Part shown: piece after piece, positions 19,126 through 28,941 of the stretch | Position numbering within the stretch: position 1 is the stretch's first letter | Layout of the letters: each line of letters starts with the position of its first letter | Assembly (NCBI GenBank): GCA_027490725.1 | Contig: JAIXXN010000008.1 | Location: 17,053-81,052, forward strand | Length of the DNA stretch: 64,000 nt | Source of the DNA: Oxalobacteraceae bacterium | GTDB lineage: Bacteria; Pseudomonadota; Gammaproteobacteria; Burkholderiales; Burkholderiaceae_D | Direction: 5' to 3' | Notes under the pieces: generated by a model | Told to the model about the DNA's origin: nothing | Database searches by the model: none | Seen by the model: the letters and a program-made list of their open reading frames with translations, nothing else | Made by a program: the position numbers and the translations under genes

Positions 19126-21294
19126 ATGAATCTGGATGAAGCACTACAGACTTTTATTACCGAGAGTCGCGAACTGCTGGAAGAGATGGAAAACGCTTTG
19201 CTGAACGTCGATCTGGCGGGCGATCAGAGCGAGGCGATCAATGCGATTTTCCGTGCTGCGCATACCATCAAAGGTTCGGCAGGGCTGTTCAGTCTCGATC
19301 ATATCGTCGCCTTCACCCACGTGGTGGAAAGTCTGCTCGATGGCGTGCGTGATGGCCGCATCCAGCTCAACGATGAAATGATTGTGCTGCTGCTGTCCTG
19401 CTGTGACTATCTGTCGGAGATGACCGATGCGCTGGCTGCCGGCCGGCTGGAAGCCGATCCCGATACCGCGCCGCAGGGCGAGATGCTGTTGATGCAACTG
19501 CGCCGCCACATGGACGGCGATGCTGCCGATAACGATGCGGCGGCACAGACCCCGCTGACCCTGGCGGCGGAGCCGGGTGTGGAACGCATCGATCAGGAGC
19601 GGGGGCATAGCGACTACTGGCATATTTCGTTGCGCTTCGGGCGCGAAGTACTGCAGAACGGCATGGATCCGATTGCGTTTCTACGCTATCTCGGCAAGCT
19701 CGGTCGCATTACCGGGATTGCCACCATTCCCGACGCGCTGCCCGCCGCAGAGGAAATGGATGCCGAGCAGTGCTACCTCGGTTTCGAGATCGCCTTTGAC
19801 AGTAGCGCCGACCGGGAAGCCATCGCCGGAGTGTTCGAATTTGTGCAGGATGACTGCGAGATCCGGATTATTCCGCCGCACAGCAAGGTATCGCATTATG
19901 TGGATCTGATCCGCGCACTGCCGGAACAGGGCGTGCGCCTAGGAGAAATGCTGGTGCGTTGTGGCAGCGTTACGGCGCATGAACTGGCTGGCGCCCTGCA
20001 GCAGCAGGCGGAATCCAACGATGAAGCGGCGCCGCAGCAGCTGGGCAGCATTCTGGTCGATGGTGGCAATGTGCCGCCGGTGGTGGTGGAGGCGGCGCTG
20101 GCCAAGCAGAAGCAGGTCAGCGAGCAGAAAGCACAGGAGAGCCGCTCGATCCGGGTCGATTCCGACAAGCTCGATCGCCTCATCGATCTGGTGGGGGAGC
20201 TGATCATCGCTGGTGCGCGTACCAGCATGGTTGGCCAGCATTTGCAAAGCGCAGAACTGCAGGAGTGCACCTCGACCTTATCCGGACTGGTGGAAGAAGT
20301 GCGCGATGCCGCGCTGGAACTGCGGATGGTGAAAATCGGCGCAACCTTCAATCGCTTCCAGCGTGTGGTGCATGACGTGGCGCGCGAACTGGGCAAGGAT
20401 ATCGGCCTGATCATCGATGGTGAAGAAGCCGAGCTGGATAAAACCGTGGTCGAGAAAATCGGCGATCCGCTGATGCATCTGGTACGCAATGCCATGGATC
20501 ACGGCATCGAGCCGGCCGGCCAGCGGCTGGCGACCGGCAAGCCGGCCAAGGGCATGATCAAGCTGAATGCCTTCCATGAGTCGGGCAGCATCGTCATCGA
20601 GGTCAGCGATGATGGTGGTGGCCTGCGCAAAGACCGGATACTGGCCAAGGCGATTGAGCGCGGGCTGGTCGATCCGGAGCGCAAACTCAGTGACAGCGAA
20701 ATCTACAATCTGATTTTCGAAGCGGGTTTTTCGACCGCGGAAAAAATCACCAATCTGTCCGGCCGCGGGGTCGGCATGGATGTGGTCAAGCGCAATATCC
20801 AGGCGCTGCGCGGCAGTGTCGACATCAGCAGCAAGGAAGGCGCGGGCACCACCGTCAGCGTGCGCCTGCCGCTAACGCTGGCCATCATTGACGGCTTCCT
20901 GGTGCAGGTGGGCGGATCGGTATTCGTGATCCCGCTCGACATGATCGAGGAGTGCATCGAATATGCCACCGAACCGGGGCAGGACTACTGCAATCTGCGC
21001 GGTCAGGTGCTGCCCTTCGTGCGCCTGCGCGAGCTATTCCGCCTCGAGGGTGCGGCCACGCGGCGCGAGAGTATCGTGGTGCTCAAGCTGGGCAACCAGC
21101 GCGCCGGTCTGGTGGTCGATACCCTGCTGGGCGAATTCCAGACCGTGATTAAGCCTCTCAGTCCACTGTTCAGCGAAGTGCGCTGCATTAGCGGCTCCAC
21201 CATTCTAGGCAGCGGTGAAGTCGCCCTGATTCTCGATGTGGGCTCGCTGATGCAGGCGGTCAGCGGCAAGGGTGCTGCGGCACTGGCCGCCTGA
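19126..21294 (+). CDS. cheA: Chemotaxis histidine kinase CheA with an MshEN-like insert
   Basis: A 722-residue CheA. The N-terminal HPt domain has the phosphorylated histidine H46 in HTIKGSAG. Residues about 165-253 form a ferredoxin-like P2-type domain. Residues 271-294 and 305-328 are two 24-residue repeats, each starting [RQ]LG, having LV at positions 6-7, G at 10 and ending in Q, as in the c-di-GMP-binding MshEN domain. The dimerisation domain and HATPase follow, with N-box LVRNAMDHGIE (N455), DDGGGL and GRGVGMD, and a CheW-like domain from about 590 to the end. It phosphorylates CheY, CheB and probably the receiver-EAL protein. GAGGG precedes the ATG. Confidence 0.95.
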   Translation: MNLDEALQTFITESRELLEEMENALLNVDLAGDQSEAINAIFRAAHTIKGSAGLFSLDHIVAFTHVVESLLDGVRDGRIQLNDEMIVLLLSCCDYLSEMTDALAAGRLEADPDTAPQGEMLLMQLRRHMDGDAADNDAAAQTPLTLAAEPGVERIDQERGHSDYWHISLRFGREVLQNGMDPIAFLRYLGKLGRITGIATIPDALPAAEEMDAEQCYLGFEIAFDSSADREAIAGVFEFVQDDCEIRIIPPHSKVSHYVDLIRALPEQGVRLGEMLVRCGSVTAHELAGALQQQAESNDEAAPQQLGSILVDGGNVPPVVVEAALAKQKQVSEQKAQESRSIRVDSDKLDRLIDLVGELIIAGARTSMVGQHLQSAELQECTSTLSGLVEEVRDAALELRMVKIGATFNRFQRVVHDVARELGKDIGLIIDGEEAELDKTVVEKIGDPLMHLVRNAMDHGIEPAGQRLATGKPAKGMIKLNAFHESGSIVIEVSDDGGGLRKDRILAKAIERGLVDPERKLSDSEIYNLIFEAGFSTAEKITNLSGRGVGMDVVKRNIQALRGSVDISSKEGAGTTVSVRLPLTLAIIDGFLVQVGGSVFVIPLDMIEECIEYATEPGQDYCNLRGQVLPFVRLRELFRLEGAATRRESIVVLKLGNQRAGLVVDTLLGEFQTVIKPLSPLFSEVRCISGSTILGSGEVALILDVGSLMQAVSGKGAAALAA

Positions 21295-21343
21295 TAGCCG
21301 AGCCAACAGCACCAGGACAGTAGCCAGAAAGTACGAGGAGACT

Positions 21344-21919
21344 ATGCATACCGCTGCGATTTCATCAGGCCTAGCCCAGCAGGCTGTTACCTACGGCAGT
21401 AGCGCGCTGGTCGCGCTGCAAGGGAGTGCCGACCGGCCCAGCCAGTTCCTGACATTTCTGCTCAATGAGGAGCCGTATGCCATCGGCATCCTGCACATCA
21501 AGGAGATTATCGAATACGGCAGTCTGGCGGCGGTGCCGATGATGCCGGCCTGTGTGCGCGGCGTGATCAATCTGCGTGGCGCGGTGGTGCCGGTGGTCGA
21601 TCTGTCGGCCCGCTTTGGCCGTGCGGCCAGCGTGATCGGAAAACGCAGTTGTATCGTCATCGTCGAAGTCGATAGCGAGGATGGGCAGAGCAAACAGGTA
21701 CTGGGCATGCTGGTCGACGCCGTTAATGCGGTGGTGGAAATTGCCTGTGACGATATCGAAGCGGCGCCCAGTTTCGGCACCCGCATCCGGCCCGACTTCA
21801 TCGCTGGCATCGGTAAGAGCCGGGGCAAGTTCGTGATCCTGCTGGACATCAACCGCGTGCTGGCCAGCGAAGAGATTATCGAGCTGACGCGTGGCAGTGT
21901 CGCCAGCCACTTACGTTAA
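21344..21919 (+). CDS. cheW: Coupling protein CheW (first copy)
   Basis: A 191-residue CheW that couples MCPs to CheA. The SH3-like repeats are recognisable (FLLNEEPYAIGILHIKEII, then GVINLRGAVVPVVDL). An N-terminal extension of about 35 residues precedes the domain. ATG 21344 is chosen because GAGGAG lies 5 bases upstream; the frame stays open 24 codons further back without a good ribosome-binding site. Confidence 0.93.
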   Translation: MHTAAISSGLAQQAVTYGSSALVALQGSADRPSQFLTFLLNEEPYAIGILHIKEIIEYGSLAAVPMMPACVRGVINLRGAVVPVVDLSARFGRAASVIGKRSCIVIVEVDSEDGQSKQVLGMLVDAVNAVVEIACDDIEAAPSFGTRIRPDFIAGIGKSRGKFVILLDINRVLASEEIIELTRGSVASHLR

Positions 21920-21931
21920 GGAGCTGACGCG

Positions 21932-22738
21932 ATGGCGGTGGTGGCGCTGACCGACAAGGAGTTCTCGCAATTCCAGCGTTTCATTTACGAAGCGGCGGGA
22001 ATCTCCATGGCCAACGGTAAGCAGGCACTGGTCAGCGGACGGCTGGCCAAGCGACTGGCGCATTACCAGTTGAATAGCTACGGCGAGTATCTGCGCCTGC
22101 TGGAAAGCCGCGAGCAGGCCAGTGAATTGCAGGTGGCGGTGGATCTGCTAACCACCAACGAGACCTATTTTTTCCGCGAGCCGAAACACTTTTCGCTGTT
22201 GCGCGAGCTGGCACAGGAAGCGCAGCTTGCACGGCGCGGCATGCGGGTCTGGAGTGCTGCCAGTTCCACTGGCGAAGAGGCCTACAGCATCGCCATGGTG
22301 CTGGCCGATGTGCTGGGCGAAGCGACGTGGGAAGTGCTGGGTACCGACATCAGCACGCGGGTACTTGAGCGCGCCCGCTTTGGTCACTATGTGATGGAGC
22401 GCGCCAGCGGCGTGCCGCAGGACCTGCTGAAACGCTACTGTCTGAAGGGGCAGGGCAAGCAGGAGGGCACCATGCTGATCGAACGCAGTTTGCGCCAGCG
22501 TGTGAAGTTCATGCATATGAACCTGAACCAGCCCCTGCCAAAGCTGGGCAGCTTCGATGTGATCTTCCTGCGTAACGTGATGATCTACTTTAATCTGGAA
22601 ACCAAGCGGCAGGTGGTGGCACGCCTGCTGGCGCAATTGCGACCCGGCGGCTATCTGCTGATCGGCCATTCGGAAACACTGAACGACATCAATGACACCT
22701 TGCAGGCAGTGGCGCCATCGATTTATCGCAAACCATGA
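21932..22738 (+). CDS. cheR: Chemotaxis protein methyltransferase CheR
   Basis: A 268-residue SAM-dependent methyltransferase that methylates MCP glutamates. It has the N-terminal helical CheR domain and the C-terminal SAM-binding domain (AASSTGEEAYSIAM, DISTRVLERAR, FLRNVMIYF). It carries no TPR extension. The stop overlaps the cheD start by 4 bases (ATGA). Confidence 0.96.
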   Translation: MAVVALTDKEFSQFQRFIYEAAGISMANGKQALVSGRLAKRLAHYQLNSYGEYLRLLESREQASELQVAVDLLTTNETYFFREPKHFSLLRELAQEAQLARRGMRVWSAASSTGEEAYSIAMVLADVLGEATWEVLGTDISTRVLERARFGHYVMERASGVPQDLLKRYCLKGQGKQEGTMLIERSLRQRVKFMHMNLNQPLPKLGSFDVIFLRNVMIYFNLETKRQVVARLLAQLRPGGYLLIGHSETLNDINDTLQAVAPSIYRKP

Positions 22739-23253
22739 CCGCCATGCCCGATTCCAAAGTGATCGATATTTTTCTAATGCCGGGAGATTACTTCGTCGGC
22801 GATGAACAGTATCGGGTGCGCACTTTGCTCGGCTCGTGCGTGTCGGTGACGTTGTGGCATCCGCGCATGCGCATCGGCGCCATGTCGCACTTTCAGCTCC
22901 CCGGAGAAGGGCGGCGCCGTGCCCACAGTCAGCCGGGTATTTACGGCGCCGATGCGATGCAACTGATGTTCGCAGGACTGAGCAGCCGTGGCGTGCCGCT
23001 GATGCAGTGTCAGGGCAAGATTTTTGGCGGAGGGGCGATGTTCCCGGGACGTGGAAAAACGGTCGATATAGGCACCCAGAATGGCGATTTTGCGCGCAGC
23101 TATCTACAGCAGCATGAGATTACTCTGGTGTCCGAAAGCCTGTTCGGAGTCGGCCATCGGCAATTGATATTCTCGATACGGAGCGGCGAAGTACTGAGCC
23201 GTCAGGTCGCGCCCGAACTGGCGCTGGTCGGCGCGACCAAGAAAAAAGGATAG
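22735..23253 (+). CDS. cheD: Chemoreceptor glutamine deamidase CheD
   Basis: A 172-residue CheD that deamidates receptor glutamines. The catalytic Cys is C35 in LGSCVSV and the His lies in MSHFQLP; the [10 protein letters not shown] glycine loop is also present. It overlaps cheR by 4 bases and precedes cheB by 2, so the three adaptation enzymes are translationally linked. Confidence 0.95.
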   Translation: MTAMPDSKVIDIFLMPGDYFVGDEQYRVRTLLGSCVSVTLWHPRMRIGAMSHFQLPGEGRRRAHSQPGIYGADAMQLMFAGLSSRGVPLMQCQGKIFGGGAMFPGRGKTVDIGTQNGDFARSYLQQHEITLVSESLFGVGHRQLIFSIRSGEVLSRQVAPELALVGATKKKG

Positions 23254-23255
23254 GC

Positions 23256-24329
23256 ATGAGTAGAATTAACGTAATGATTGTGGATGATTCGGCGGTGGTG
23301 CGGCAGGTGCTGAGCGGCTTGCTGAACGACGCGCCGGGCATCAGCGTCAGTTATGCGGTAGCCAATCCGCTGCTGGCGATGGACCGTATGAAAGTGCAGT
23401 GGCCGGATGTGATCGTGCTGGATGTGGAAATGCCGAAAATGGACGGGATTACCTTTCTGCGCAAGATCATGGCGGAACGTCCTACGCCGGTGGTGATCTG
23501 CTCGACGCTGACCGAGAAGGGCGCGCAGACCTCGATGGAGGCTCTGAGCGCCGGTGCGGTGGCGATCATCACCAAGCCGCGGCTCGATCTGAAACAGTTT
23601 TTGCATGACAGCGCCGACGAGCTGATTTCGGCGGTGCGCGCCGCTGCCGGTGCGCGGGTTGGCAAACTGGCCAACCGTCCTGCGCCGCCACCGGTGACGG
23701 CCAAGCTGAATGCCGACGCCGTGCTGCCGCCGCTTGATAGCCGGCCGATGACCACTACTACCGAGCGGGTGGTGGCGATCGGCACCTCGACTGGTGGCAC
23801 GCAGGCACTGGAAGAAGTCCTGACCGCACTGCCACGCGTCGCGCCGGGGATTGTGGTGGTACAGCACATGCCGGAAAAATTCACGGCGGCGTTTGCCGCG
23901 CGGCTCGATAGCGTGTGTCAGGTGCGGGTCAAGGAAGCGGCGAATAACGACCGCGTGCTGCAAGGTCAGGTACTGATTGCCCCCGGCGGCAAACATATGC
24001 TGTTACGCCGTACCGGCGCGCAGTATTTCGTCGAAGTGGTCGATGGCCCACTGGTTAACCGGCACCGGCCTTCGGTGGATGTGCTGTTCCGTTCTGCGGC
24101 GCGCGCGGCGGGCGCGAATGCGCTGGGCGTGATCATGACCGGCATGGGTGACGACGGCGCTGCCGGCATGCTGGAAATGCACAAGGCTGGTGCGCGCACG
24201 GTCGCGCAGGATGAAGCTAGCTGTGTGGTGTATGGCATGCCTAAAGAAGCGGTCAAGCGTGGCGGGGTGGAGAAGTCGCTGCCGCTGAACCTGATCTATC
24301 GTGAAATTCTGCAACAGCTTTCCTATTGA
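23256..24329 (+). CDS. cheB: Protein-glutamate methylesterase CheB
   Basis: A 357-residue protein with an N-terminal receiver (phosphoacceptor D56 in VLDVEMP), a Pro/Ala-rich linker, and a C-terminal methylesterase domain with the triad S178 (GTSTGG), H204 (QHMPEKFT) and D299 (TGMGDDG). It removes methyl groups from MCPs when phosphorylated by CheA. Confidence 0.96.
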   Translation: MSRINVMIVDDSAVVRQVLSGLLNDAPGISVSYAVANPLLAMDRMKVQWPDVIVLDVEMPKMDGITFLRKIMAERPTPVVICSTLTEKGAQTSMEALSAGAVAIITKPRLDLKQFLHDSADELISAVRAAAGARVGKLANRPAPPPVTAKLNADAVLPPLDSRPMTTTTERVVAIGTSTGGTQALEEVLTALPRVAPGIVVVQHMPEKFTAAFAARLDSVCQVRVKEAANNDRVLQGQVLIAPGGKHMLLRRTGAQYFVEVVDGPLVNRHRPSVDVLFRSAARAAGANALGVIMTGMGDDGAAGMLEMHKAGARTVAQDEASCVVYGMPKEAVKRGGVEKSLPLNLIYREILQQLSY

Positions 24330-24340
24330 ACGGCGCCGCG

Positions 24341-25615
24341 ATGAATCAGTCAATACAAGGCAGTACGCCGCAGCACCTGCCTGCGCAACGACCGTGGGCG
24401 GGCCAGCGCGTGCTGGTGGTGGAGGACAGTCAGGTGCAGCGCAGCTATCTGGCCGGACTGCTGCGCCAGCTCGAGTTTGGCGAGATTCTGGAAGCGGGAG
24501 ATGGCAACGAAGCCTTGCAAGTGCTAGAGCGCTTTGGTGAGGATGCGACCTATCTGGTGCTGACGGATCTGGAAATGCCGGGCATGGATGGGATCGAGCT
24601 GACCTGCCAGTTGCGCGAACGGCGGCTGGCACGCCACCTGATTGTGGTCAGTGCGCGCGATCCGCGGCTGCTGGAGGTCATTGAAAGTATGAGTTTCGAA
24701 GCTGGCAGCATCGACCTGCTAGGTACCTTGCTGAAGCCGGTGCAGCTCGATGCGCTGGCGATGCTGCTGGCCCGGGCTGGCTGTCAGTCGGAGCCGCGTC
24801 CGGCCTGCGCCCAGCCTGACCGGCCCTGCCATGAGGTGCTGGCGCAAGCCATCGCGGAGAAACAGTTTGTGCCGTATTTCCAGCCCAAGATTGCCATCGC
24901 CAATGGCCATCTGCGCGGGCTGGAAGCGCTGGCGCGCTGGCAGCATCCGCAGCGCGGCGTGCTGGCGCCGCTGCATTTTATCGAGGCGCTGGAAGGTACG
25001 CCGCTGATGGCGGAGTTCACCCTGCTGATGGTGCAGCAGGTGCTGGACCGGCTGACCGAATGGCGCCATGCCGGCTTGCCGCCGGTAGCGGTGGCCGTCA
25101 ACCTGTCGGCCGACAATCTGGCCGATCGCGACTTCATCGCCCGGCTGACGGATCTGGTGATGACTTCTGGTGTGCCGACCTCGTCGCTGGTGTGGGAGGT
25201 GACGGAGACGGCCGTTATGCGGCAGCTGTCGCAGGCGCTGACCAATATGGGGCGCTTGCGCCTGATGGGCTTCGGGCTGGCGATGGACGATTTCGGCATC
25301 GGCTATTCGTCGATGCAGCAGTTTGCCCGCTGTCCGTTTACCGAGTTGAAAATCGACCGGGCATTCGTCAACGGTGCGGCGCAGTGGCCGAACCGGCTCG
25401 GGGTGTTGAAAGGCGCGCTGGATCTGGCACGGAGTCTGAACGTGGCAACCGTGGCCGAAGGGGTGGAGTTGCTGGAAGACTGGCAGTTGCTGGGCAAGCT
25501 GGGTTGCGATATGGCGCAGGGATATTTACTGGCCAAACCGATGCCGGCGCAAGAACTGGTGGGATGGATCAAGCATGACCGACGCCGTTTGCGGGCGCTG
25601 GCCGAACAAAATTAA
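24341..25615 (+). CDS. Receiver-EAL response regulator, predicted c-di-GMP phosphodiesterase
   Basis: A 424-residue protein: an N-terminal receiver with phosphoacceptor D76 (LTDLEMPGMDG) and a C-terminal EAL domain. The catalytic set looks complete: E195 in LEALARW, the Asn of AVNLSADN, the Glu of WEVTET, the DD of MDDFGIGYSS, the Lys of LKIDRAF, the Glu of VAEGVE and the Gln of AQGYLLAKPM. It should hydrolyse c-di-GMP when phosphorylated, probably by the CheA of the same operon. ATG 24341 is preferred over TTG 24326, which overlaps the cheB stop; neither has a strong ribosome-binding site, so coupling to cheB is likely. Confidence 0.92.
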   Translation: MNQSIQGSTPQHLPAQRPWAGQRVLVVEDSQVQRSYLAGLLRQLEFGEILEAGDGNEALQVLERFGEDATYLVLTDLEMPGMDGIELTCQLRERRLARHLIVVSARDPRLLEVIESMSFEAGSIDLLGTLLKPVQLDALAMLLARAGCQSEPRPACAQPDRPCHEVLAQAIAEKQFVPYFQPKIAIANGHLRGLEALARWQHPQRGVLAPLHFIEALEGTPLMAEFTLLMVQQVLDRLTEWRHAGLPPVAVAVNLSADNLADRDFIARLTDLVMTSGVPTSSLVWEVTETAVMRQLSQALTNMGRLRLMGFGLAMDDFGIGYSSMQQFARCPFTELKIDRAFVNGAAQWPNRLGVLKGALDLARSLNVATVAEGVELLEDWQLLGKLGCDMAQGYLLAKPMPAQELVGWIKHDRRRLRALAEQN

Positions 25616-25654
25616 AAATAATCTTATTGCGTCTCAACACGGAGGGGAATCACT

Positions 25655-27340
25655 ATGTTTTCGACTTTAACGGTGCGCGCCAAAATTACCATGCTGTTGA
25701 CCATTGCGGTACTGGCGCTGGTCGTGGTGGTGGTGCTGGCCTTCAATGGCTTGAAGCAGGATGCGCAGATGCTGGACGAAATCGGCCGTAACCGCATGCC
25801 CTCCGTGCAGGCGCTGCTTGAGATCAATGAAGGCAAGACGGCGCTGCGCTCTTCGAGTCGCGCAATCGATGCGTTGGCACTATATCCGGAAGAGGTGGCC
25901 ACGCTGTCGCATGAACTAAAGCGCAAGCAGGAGATTTTCGCAGCGATCGATAAGTCGTGGAAAGTCTACGATGCTTTGCCTCAGGAGCCGGAAGAAGCCA
26001 AAGTCTGGGAGACTTTTGTCAAGCAATGGAATATCTGGAAAGCCCGTGATACCAAGATTAACGAGGTGGCAGCGCAAATCGTACGTAGCGATCCGGCCAA
26101 GCGTAAAGAACTGTTTGAAGAGCTACACCGTACCCTGAACGAGAATCGCGCAACCTTCCATGACGTGGACGAAGGCCTGGGGAAACTGGTGAGTCTGAAT
26201 GCCGGCTACGGCGAGGCCGCAGTGAAGCAGGCCGAGCATCAATCAGGGGAAGCGCGCAAGCTGATGACGATCGCGTCCGCCGCTGCGCTGGCCTTGCTGG
26301 TGGGGTTCGGCTTGCTGATCCTGAACGGCATCATGAAGCAGCTCGGTGGCGATCCTGGCTATGCGGCGGAAATCGTACGTCAGGTGGCCGAAGGTGATCT
26401 AAGTGCTGACGTAGTTTTGAAAACGGGCGACACTAGCAGCCTGCTGGCGGCCATGAAAGGCATGATCGAAAAGCTCTCGCATGTCGTCAATGAGGTCAAC
26501 AACGGCGCCGAAGCGCTGGCCAGTGCCTCGGAAGAAGTCAGTGCTACTGCGCAGGCACTGTCGCAGGCGGCCAGCGAGCAGGCTGCCGGCACCGAACAAA
26601 CCAGTGCTTCGGTGGAGCAGATGACCGCCTCGATTTCGCAGAACACCGAGAACGCCCGCGTCACCGATGGTATTGCCAGCAAGGCGGCGCTGGAAGCGGC
26701 CGAAGGCGGTGAAGCCGTGAAATCGACCGTGGCAGCAATGCAGCAGATCGCCAAGAAAATCAGCATCATCGACGATATCGCGTATCAGACCAATCTGCTG
26801 GCGCTGAATGCAGCGATCGAAGCGGCGCGCGCCGGGGAGCATGGCAAGGGCTTTGCCGTGGTGGCCGCCGAAGTGCGCAAGCTGGCCGAGCGCAGTCAGG
26901 TGGCGGCCCAGGAAATCGAACAGGTGGCGTCGAGCAGCGTGGAACTGGCCGATAAAGCCGGACGTCTGCTGGACGAAATGGTGCCGAATATCCGTCGCAC
27001 CTCGAATCTGGTGCAGGAGATTACGGCCGCTTCGGAAGAGCAATCGGCTGGTGTTGGCCAGATCAATTCCGCCGTGACGCAACTGAGCCAGACCACCCAG
27101 CAGAATGCTTCCAGCTCCGAGGAGCTGGCTGCTACGGCAGAGGAGATGAGCAGTCAGGCCGAGCAACTGCAGCAGACCATGTCCTTCTTCAAGCTGGCAA
27201 GCGGCAACCGCAGCGTGCAGCCGGCCGTGGTGATGCGCAAGCCTGCTAAGCGGTCTGGTCGCAACGTGACTAGCGTGGCGAGCAACCGGCGCATGGCGGA
27301 AATGAGCGAGCCGGACGAGTCGCACTTCGTTAAATTCTGA
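25655..27340 (+). CDS. Transmembrane methyl-accepting chemotaxis protein with four-helix-bundle sensor
   Basis: A 561-residue MCP: membrane segment about 10-30, a helical periplasmic region of the 4HB_MCP type, a second membrane segment about 207-227, a HAMP domain, then the long signalling coiled coil with the [20 protein letters not shown] hairpin tip. Glu/Gln-rich stretches flanking the tip are candidate methylation sites. The C-terminal tail is basic and ends in FVKF. A GAGGGGA Shine-Dalgarno precedes the ATG. It closes the array operon together with the second cheW. Confidence 0.94.
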   Translation: MFSTLTVRAKITMLLTIAVLALVVVVVLAFNGLKQDAQMLDEIGRNRMPSVQALLEINEGKTALRSSSRAIDALALYPEEVATLSHELKRKQEIFAAIDKSWKVYDALPQEPEEAKVWETFVKQWNIWKARDTKINEVAAQIVRSDPAKRKELFEELHRTLNENRATFHDVDEGLGKLVSLNAGYGEAAVKQAEHQSGEARKLMTIASAAALALLVGFGLLILNGIMKQLGGDPGYAAEIVRQVAEGDLSADVVLKTGDTSSLLAAMKGMIEKLSHVVNEVNNGAEALASASEEVSATAQALSQAASEQAAGTEQTSASVEQMTASISQNTENARVTDGIASKAALEAAEGGEAVKSTVAAMQQIAKKISIIDDIAYQTNLLALNAAIEAARAGEHGKGFAVVAAEVRKLAERSQVAAQEIEQVASSSVELADKAGRLLDEMVPNIRRTSNLVQEITAASEEQSAGVGQINSAVTQLSQTTQQNASSSEELAATAEEMSSQAEQLQQTMSFFKLASGNRSVQPAVVMRKPAKRSGRNVTSVASNRRMAEMSEPDESHFVKF

Positions 27341-27351
27341 GCGGGGCGGCG

Positions 27352-27894
27352 ATGAGCAGACTGACGCTATCGGACGCGCAGCCCGGGGTGGCTGCAGGGT
27401 CGACCCAGTATCTGAGTTTTATGCTGGGTCAGGAGATGTTCGCGATCGGCATTCTGGCGGTGCGCGAGATACTCGAATTTGCCGGTGTCACGCCGGTGCC
27501 GCAAATGCCGGCCTGTATCAGCGGCGTGATCAATCTGCGCGGCACGGCGGTACCGGTGCTGGATCTGGCGCGCCGGCTGGAGCGGGTGCCGGGTCCGATC
27601 AGCAAGCGCACCTGCATCATCGTGGTGGAAATTGCCAGTGCCGACGGGCCGTTCGTGATCGGGATACTGGTCGACGCGGTGAATGCGGTACTCGATATTG
27701 CCGCTAGCGAGGTCGAGGCGCCGCCCACTTTCGGTGCGCAGGTACGCGCCGAAATGTTGCAGGGGATCGGCAAGGTGCAGGGACGTTTTGTGCTGCTGCT
27801 GAATGTGCAGCATGTGGTGTCAGGCAGCGATCTGGCGCTACTGGCATCGAACGGCGTAACGCCGGCCGATGCCCTACCTGCCTTGAGTGCTTAA
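27352..27894 (+). CDS. cheW: Coupling protein CheW (second copy)
   Basis: A 180-residue CheW paralogous to the copy at 21344 (shared FAIGILAVREI- and GVINLRG-type motifs). It starts 11 bases after the second MCP gene and may be its dedicated adaptor. Its stop codon overlaps the stop codon of the convergent methyltransferase on a TTAA tetranucleotide. Confidence 0.93.
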   Translation: MSRLTLSDAQPGVAAGSTQYLSFMLGQEMFAIGILAVREILEFAGVTPVPQMPACISGVINLRGTAVPVLDLARRLERVPGPISKRTCIIVVEIASADGPFVIGILVDAVNAVLDIAASEVEAPPTFGAQVRAEMLQGIGKVQGRFVLLLNVQHVVSGSDLALLASNGVTPADALPALSA

Positions 27895-28709
27895 GGCTTG
27901 ATGAACTTCAGGGTCATGCGATCGCTTTCGCCGATCGCCTGATACTTGGCGCGATCCTCTTCCTTGTTGGCATAGGTCGGTGGCAGCGCCCAGACACCGT
28001 TTTTGTGGTCGGCGCTGTCTTTCGGGTTGGCGTTCACTTCCGACTTGGCCAGCAGTTTGAAGCCGGCCGCTTCTGCCAGACCGATCACATACTTCTCGTG
28101 CATATAGCCGCTACTGGCGCTGGCATCCTGCACCTTGCTGTCCGGCAGACGGTGTTCCACGATGCCGAATACGCCGCCTTTTTTCAGGCTGGTGTAGACG
28201 CTGCCGAACAGCGCTTTCAGATTGTCCGGGCCATGCGGCATCCAGTTGTGGATGTTGCGGAAGGTGAGGACCAGATCGACGCTACCAGCGGGCGCGAAAT
28301 CATATTTGCGCGGCGGTGCAAACACGCCCAGCGCAACCTTGTTATACGCTTCCGGTTTGGCATTCAGACGTGCCATGAAACGCTCGGCAGCTTTGCGTTC
28401 ACCTTCACCTGGTGCGGCCAGATCACTGCCTGCGGCGATCAGTTTGCCGTGCTCGCGCAGATACGGCGCCAGAATCTCCGTGTACCAGCCGCCACCGGGG
28501 GCCAGTTCCACCACCGTCATGTTTGGCTGTATGCCGAAAAAGCTCAGCGTTTCGTAAGGATGGCGGTAGACGTCGCGCTCGACGTTGGCCGGGGTGCGCG
28601 TTGGCGCAGCAATCGCTGCCTTCAGCGCCGCGTCTTCGGCGGCCGTGGCGCCAGTGGCAGCGCATAACAGCATGGCCGAGGCCAGTGCCGTCAGTATGGT
28701 TCGTTTCAT
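27891..28709 (-). CDS. Exported SAM-methyltransferase-like protein
   Basis: A 272-residue protein with a clear signal peptide (residues 1-23, ending ATAAE) followed by a class I methyltransferase-type Rossmann fold: VVELAPGGGWYTEIL is the SAM-binding motif I, and LVLTFRNIHNW corresponds to the motif IV region. It belongs to a group annotated as predicted methyltransferases of unknown substrate. Export of a SAM-dependent enzyme is odd because SAM is cytoplasmic; the fold may bind another ligand. The gene is monocistronic, convergent with the chemotaxis operon and divergent from the TldD operon. Confidence 0.8.
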   Translation of the reverse strand: MKRTILTALASAMLLCAATGATAAEDAALKAAIAAPTRTPANVERDVYRHPYETLSFFGIQPNMTVVELAPGGGWYTEILAPYLREHGKLIAAGSDLAAPGEGERKAAERFMARLNAKPEAYNKVALGVFAPPRKYDFAPAGSVDLVLTFRNIHNWMPHGPDNLKALFGSVYTSLKKGGVFGIVEHRLPDSKVQDASASSGYMHEKYVIGLAEAAGFKLLAKSEVNANPKDSADHKNGVWALPPTYANKEEDRAKYQAIGESDRMTLKFIKP

Positions 28710-28819
28710 GCGAAATCTCCTCAGGATACGGTGGTTAGTCGCGCTGGGTCAGCGCGTCCTGCGCGATCATCGGCCAAGCCAGTCGGCAGGTCAAGTGAAT
28801 TGAGATGCGTCGCCTGCGC

Positions 28820-28871
28820 CGGACAGTGAGCGGACAGTGGCCGGACACTAGGCGGACAGTTTGCGGACATC
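28820..28871 (+). repeat. Five CGGACA direct repeats with exact 11-bp period, putative activator-binding array
   Basis: Copies start at 28820, 28831, 28842, 28853 and 28864; the 8-base core is CGGACAGT in three, CGGACACT and CGGACATC in the others. The 11-bp period puts all copies on one DNA face. The array ends 70 bases before a sigma-54 promoter, the usual place for an enhancer. It sits in the 434-base intergenic region 28710-29143, which holds no gene. Confidence 0.75.
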
Positions 28872-28941
28872 CGGCGCGCCTGAACGGCGCGCAGCAGGGC
28901 GCAAATGGCCGGCGCCGCCCCGCCAGCCGCCCTGCTGACGA

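Noticed and set aside
28820..28871. The CGGACA array read as a CRISPR
   Set aside because: Units are 8 bases with 3-base gaps, far too short for CRISPR repeats and spacers, and no cas gene is present.
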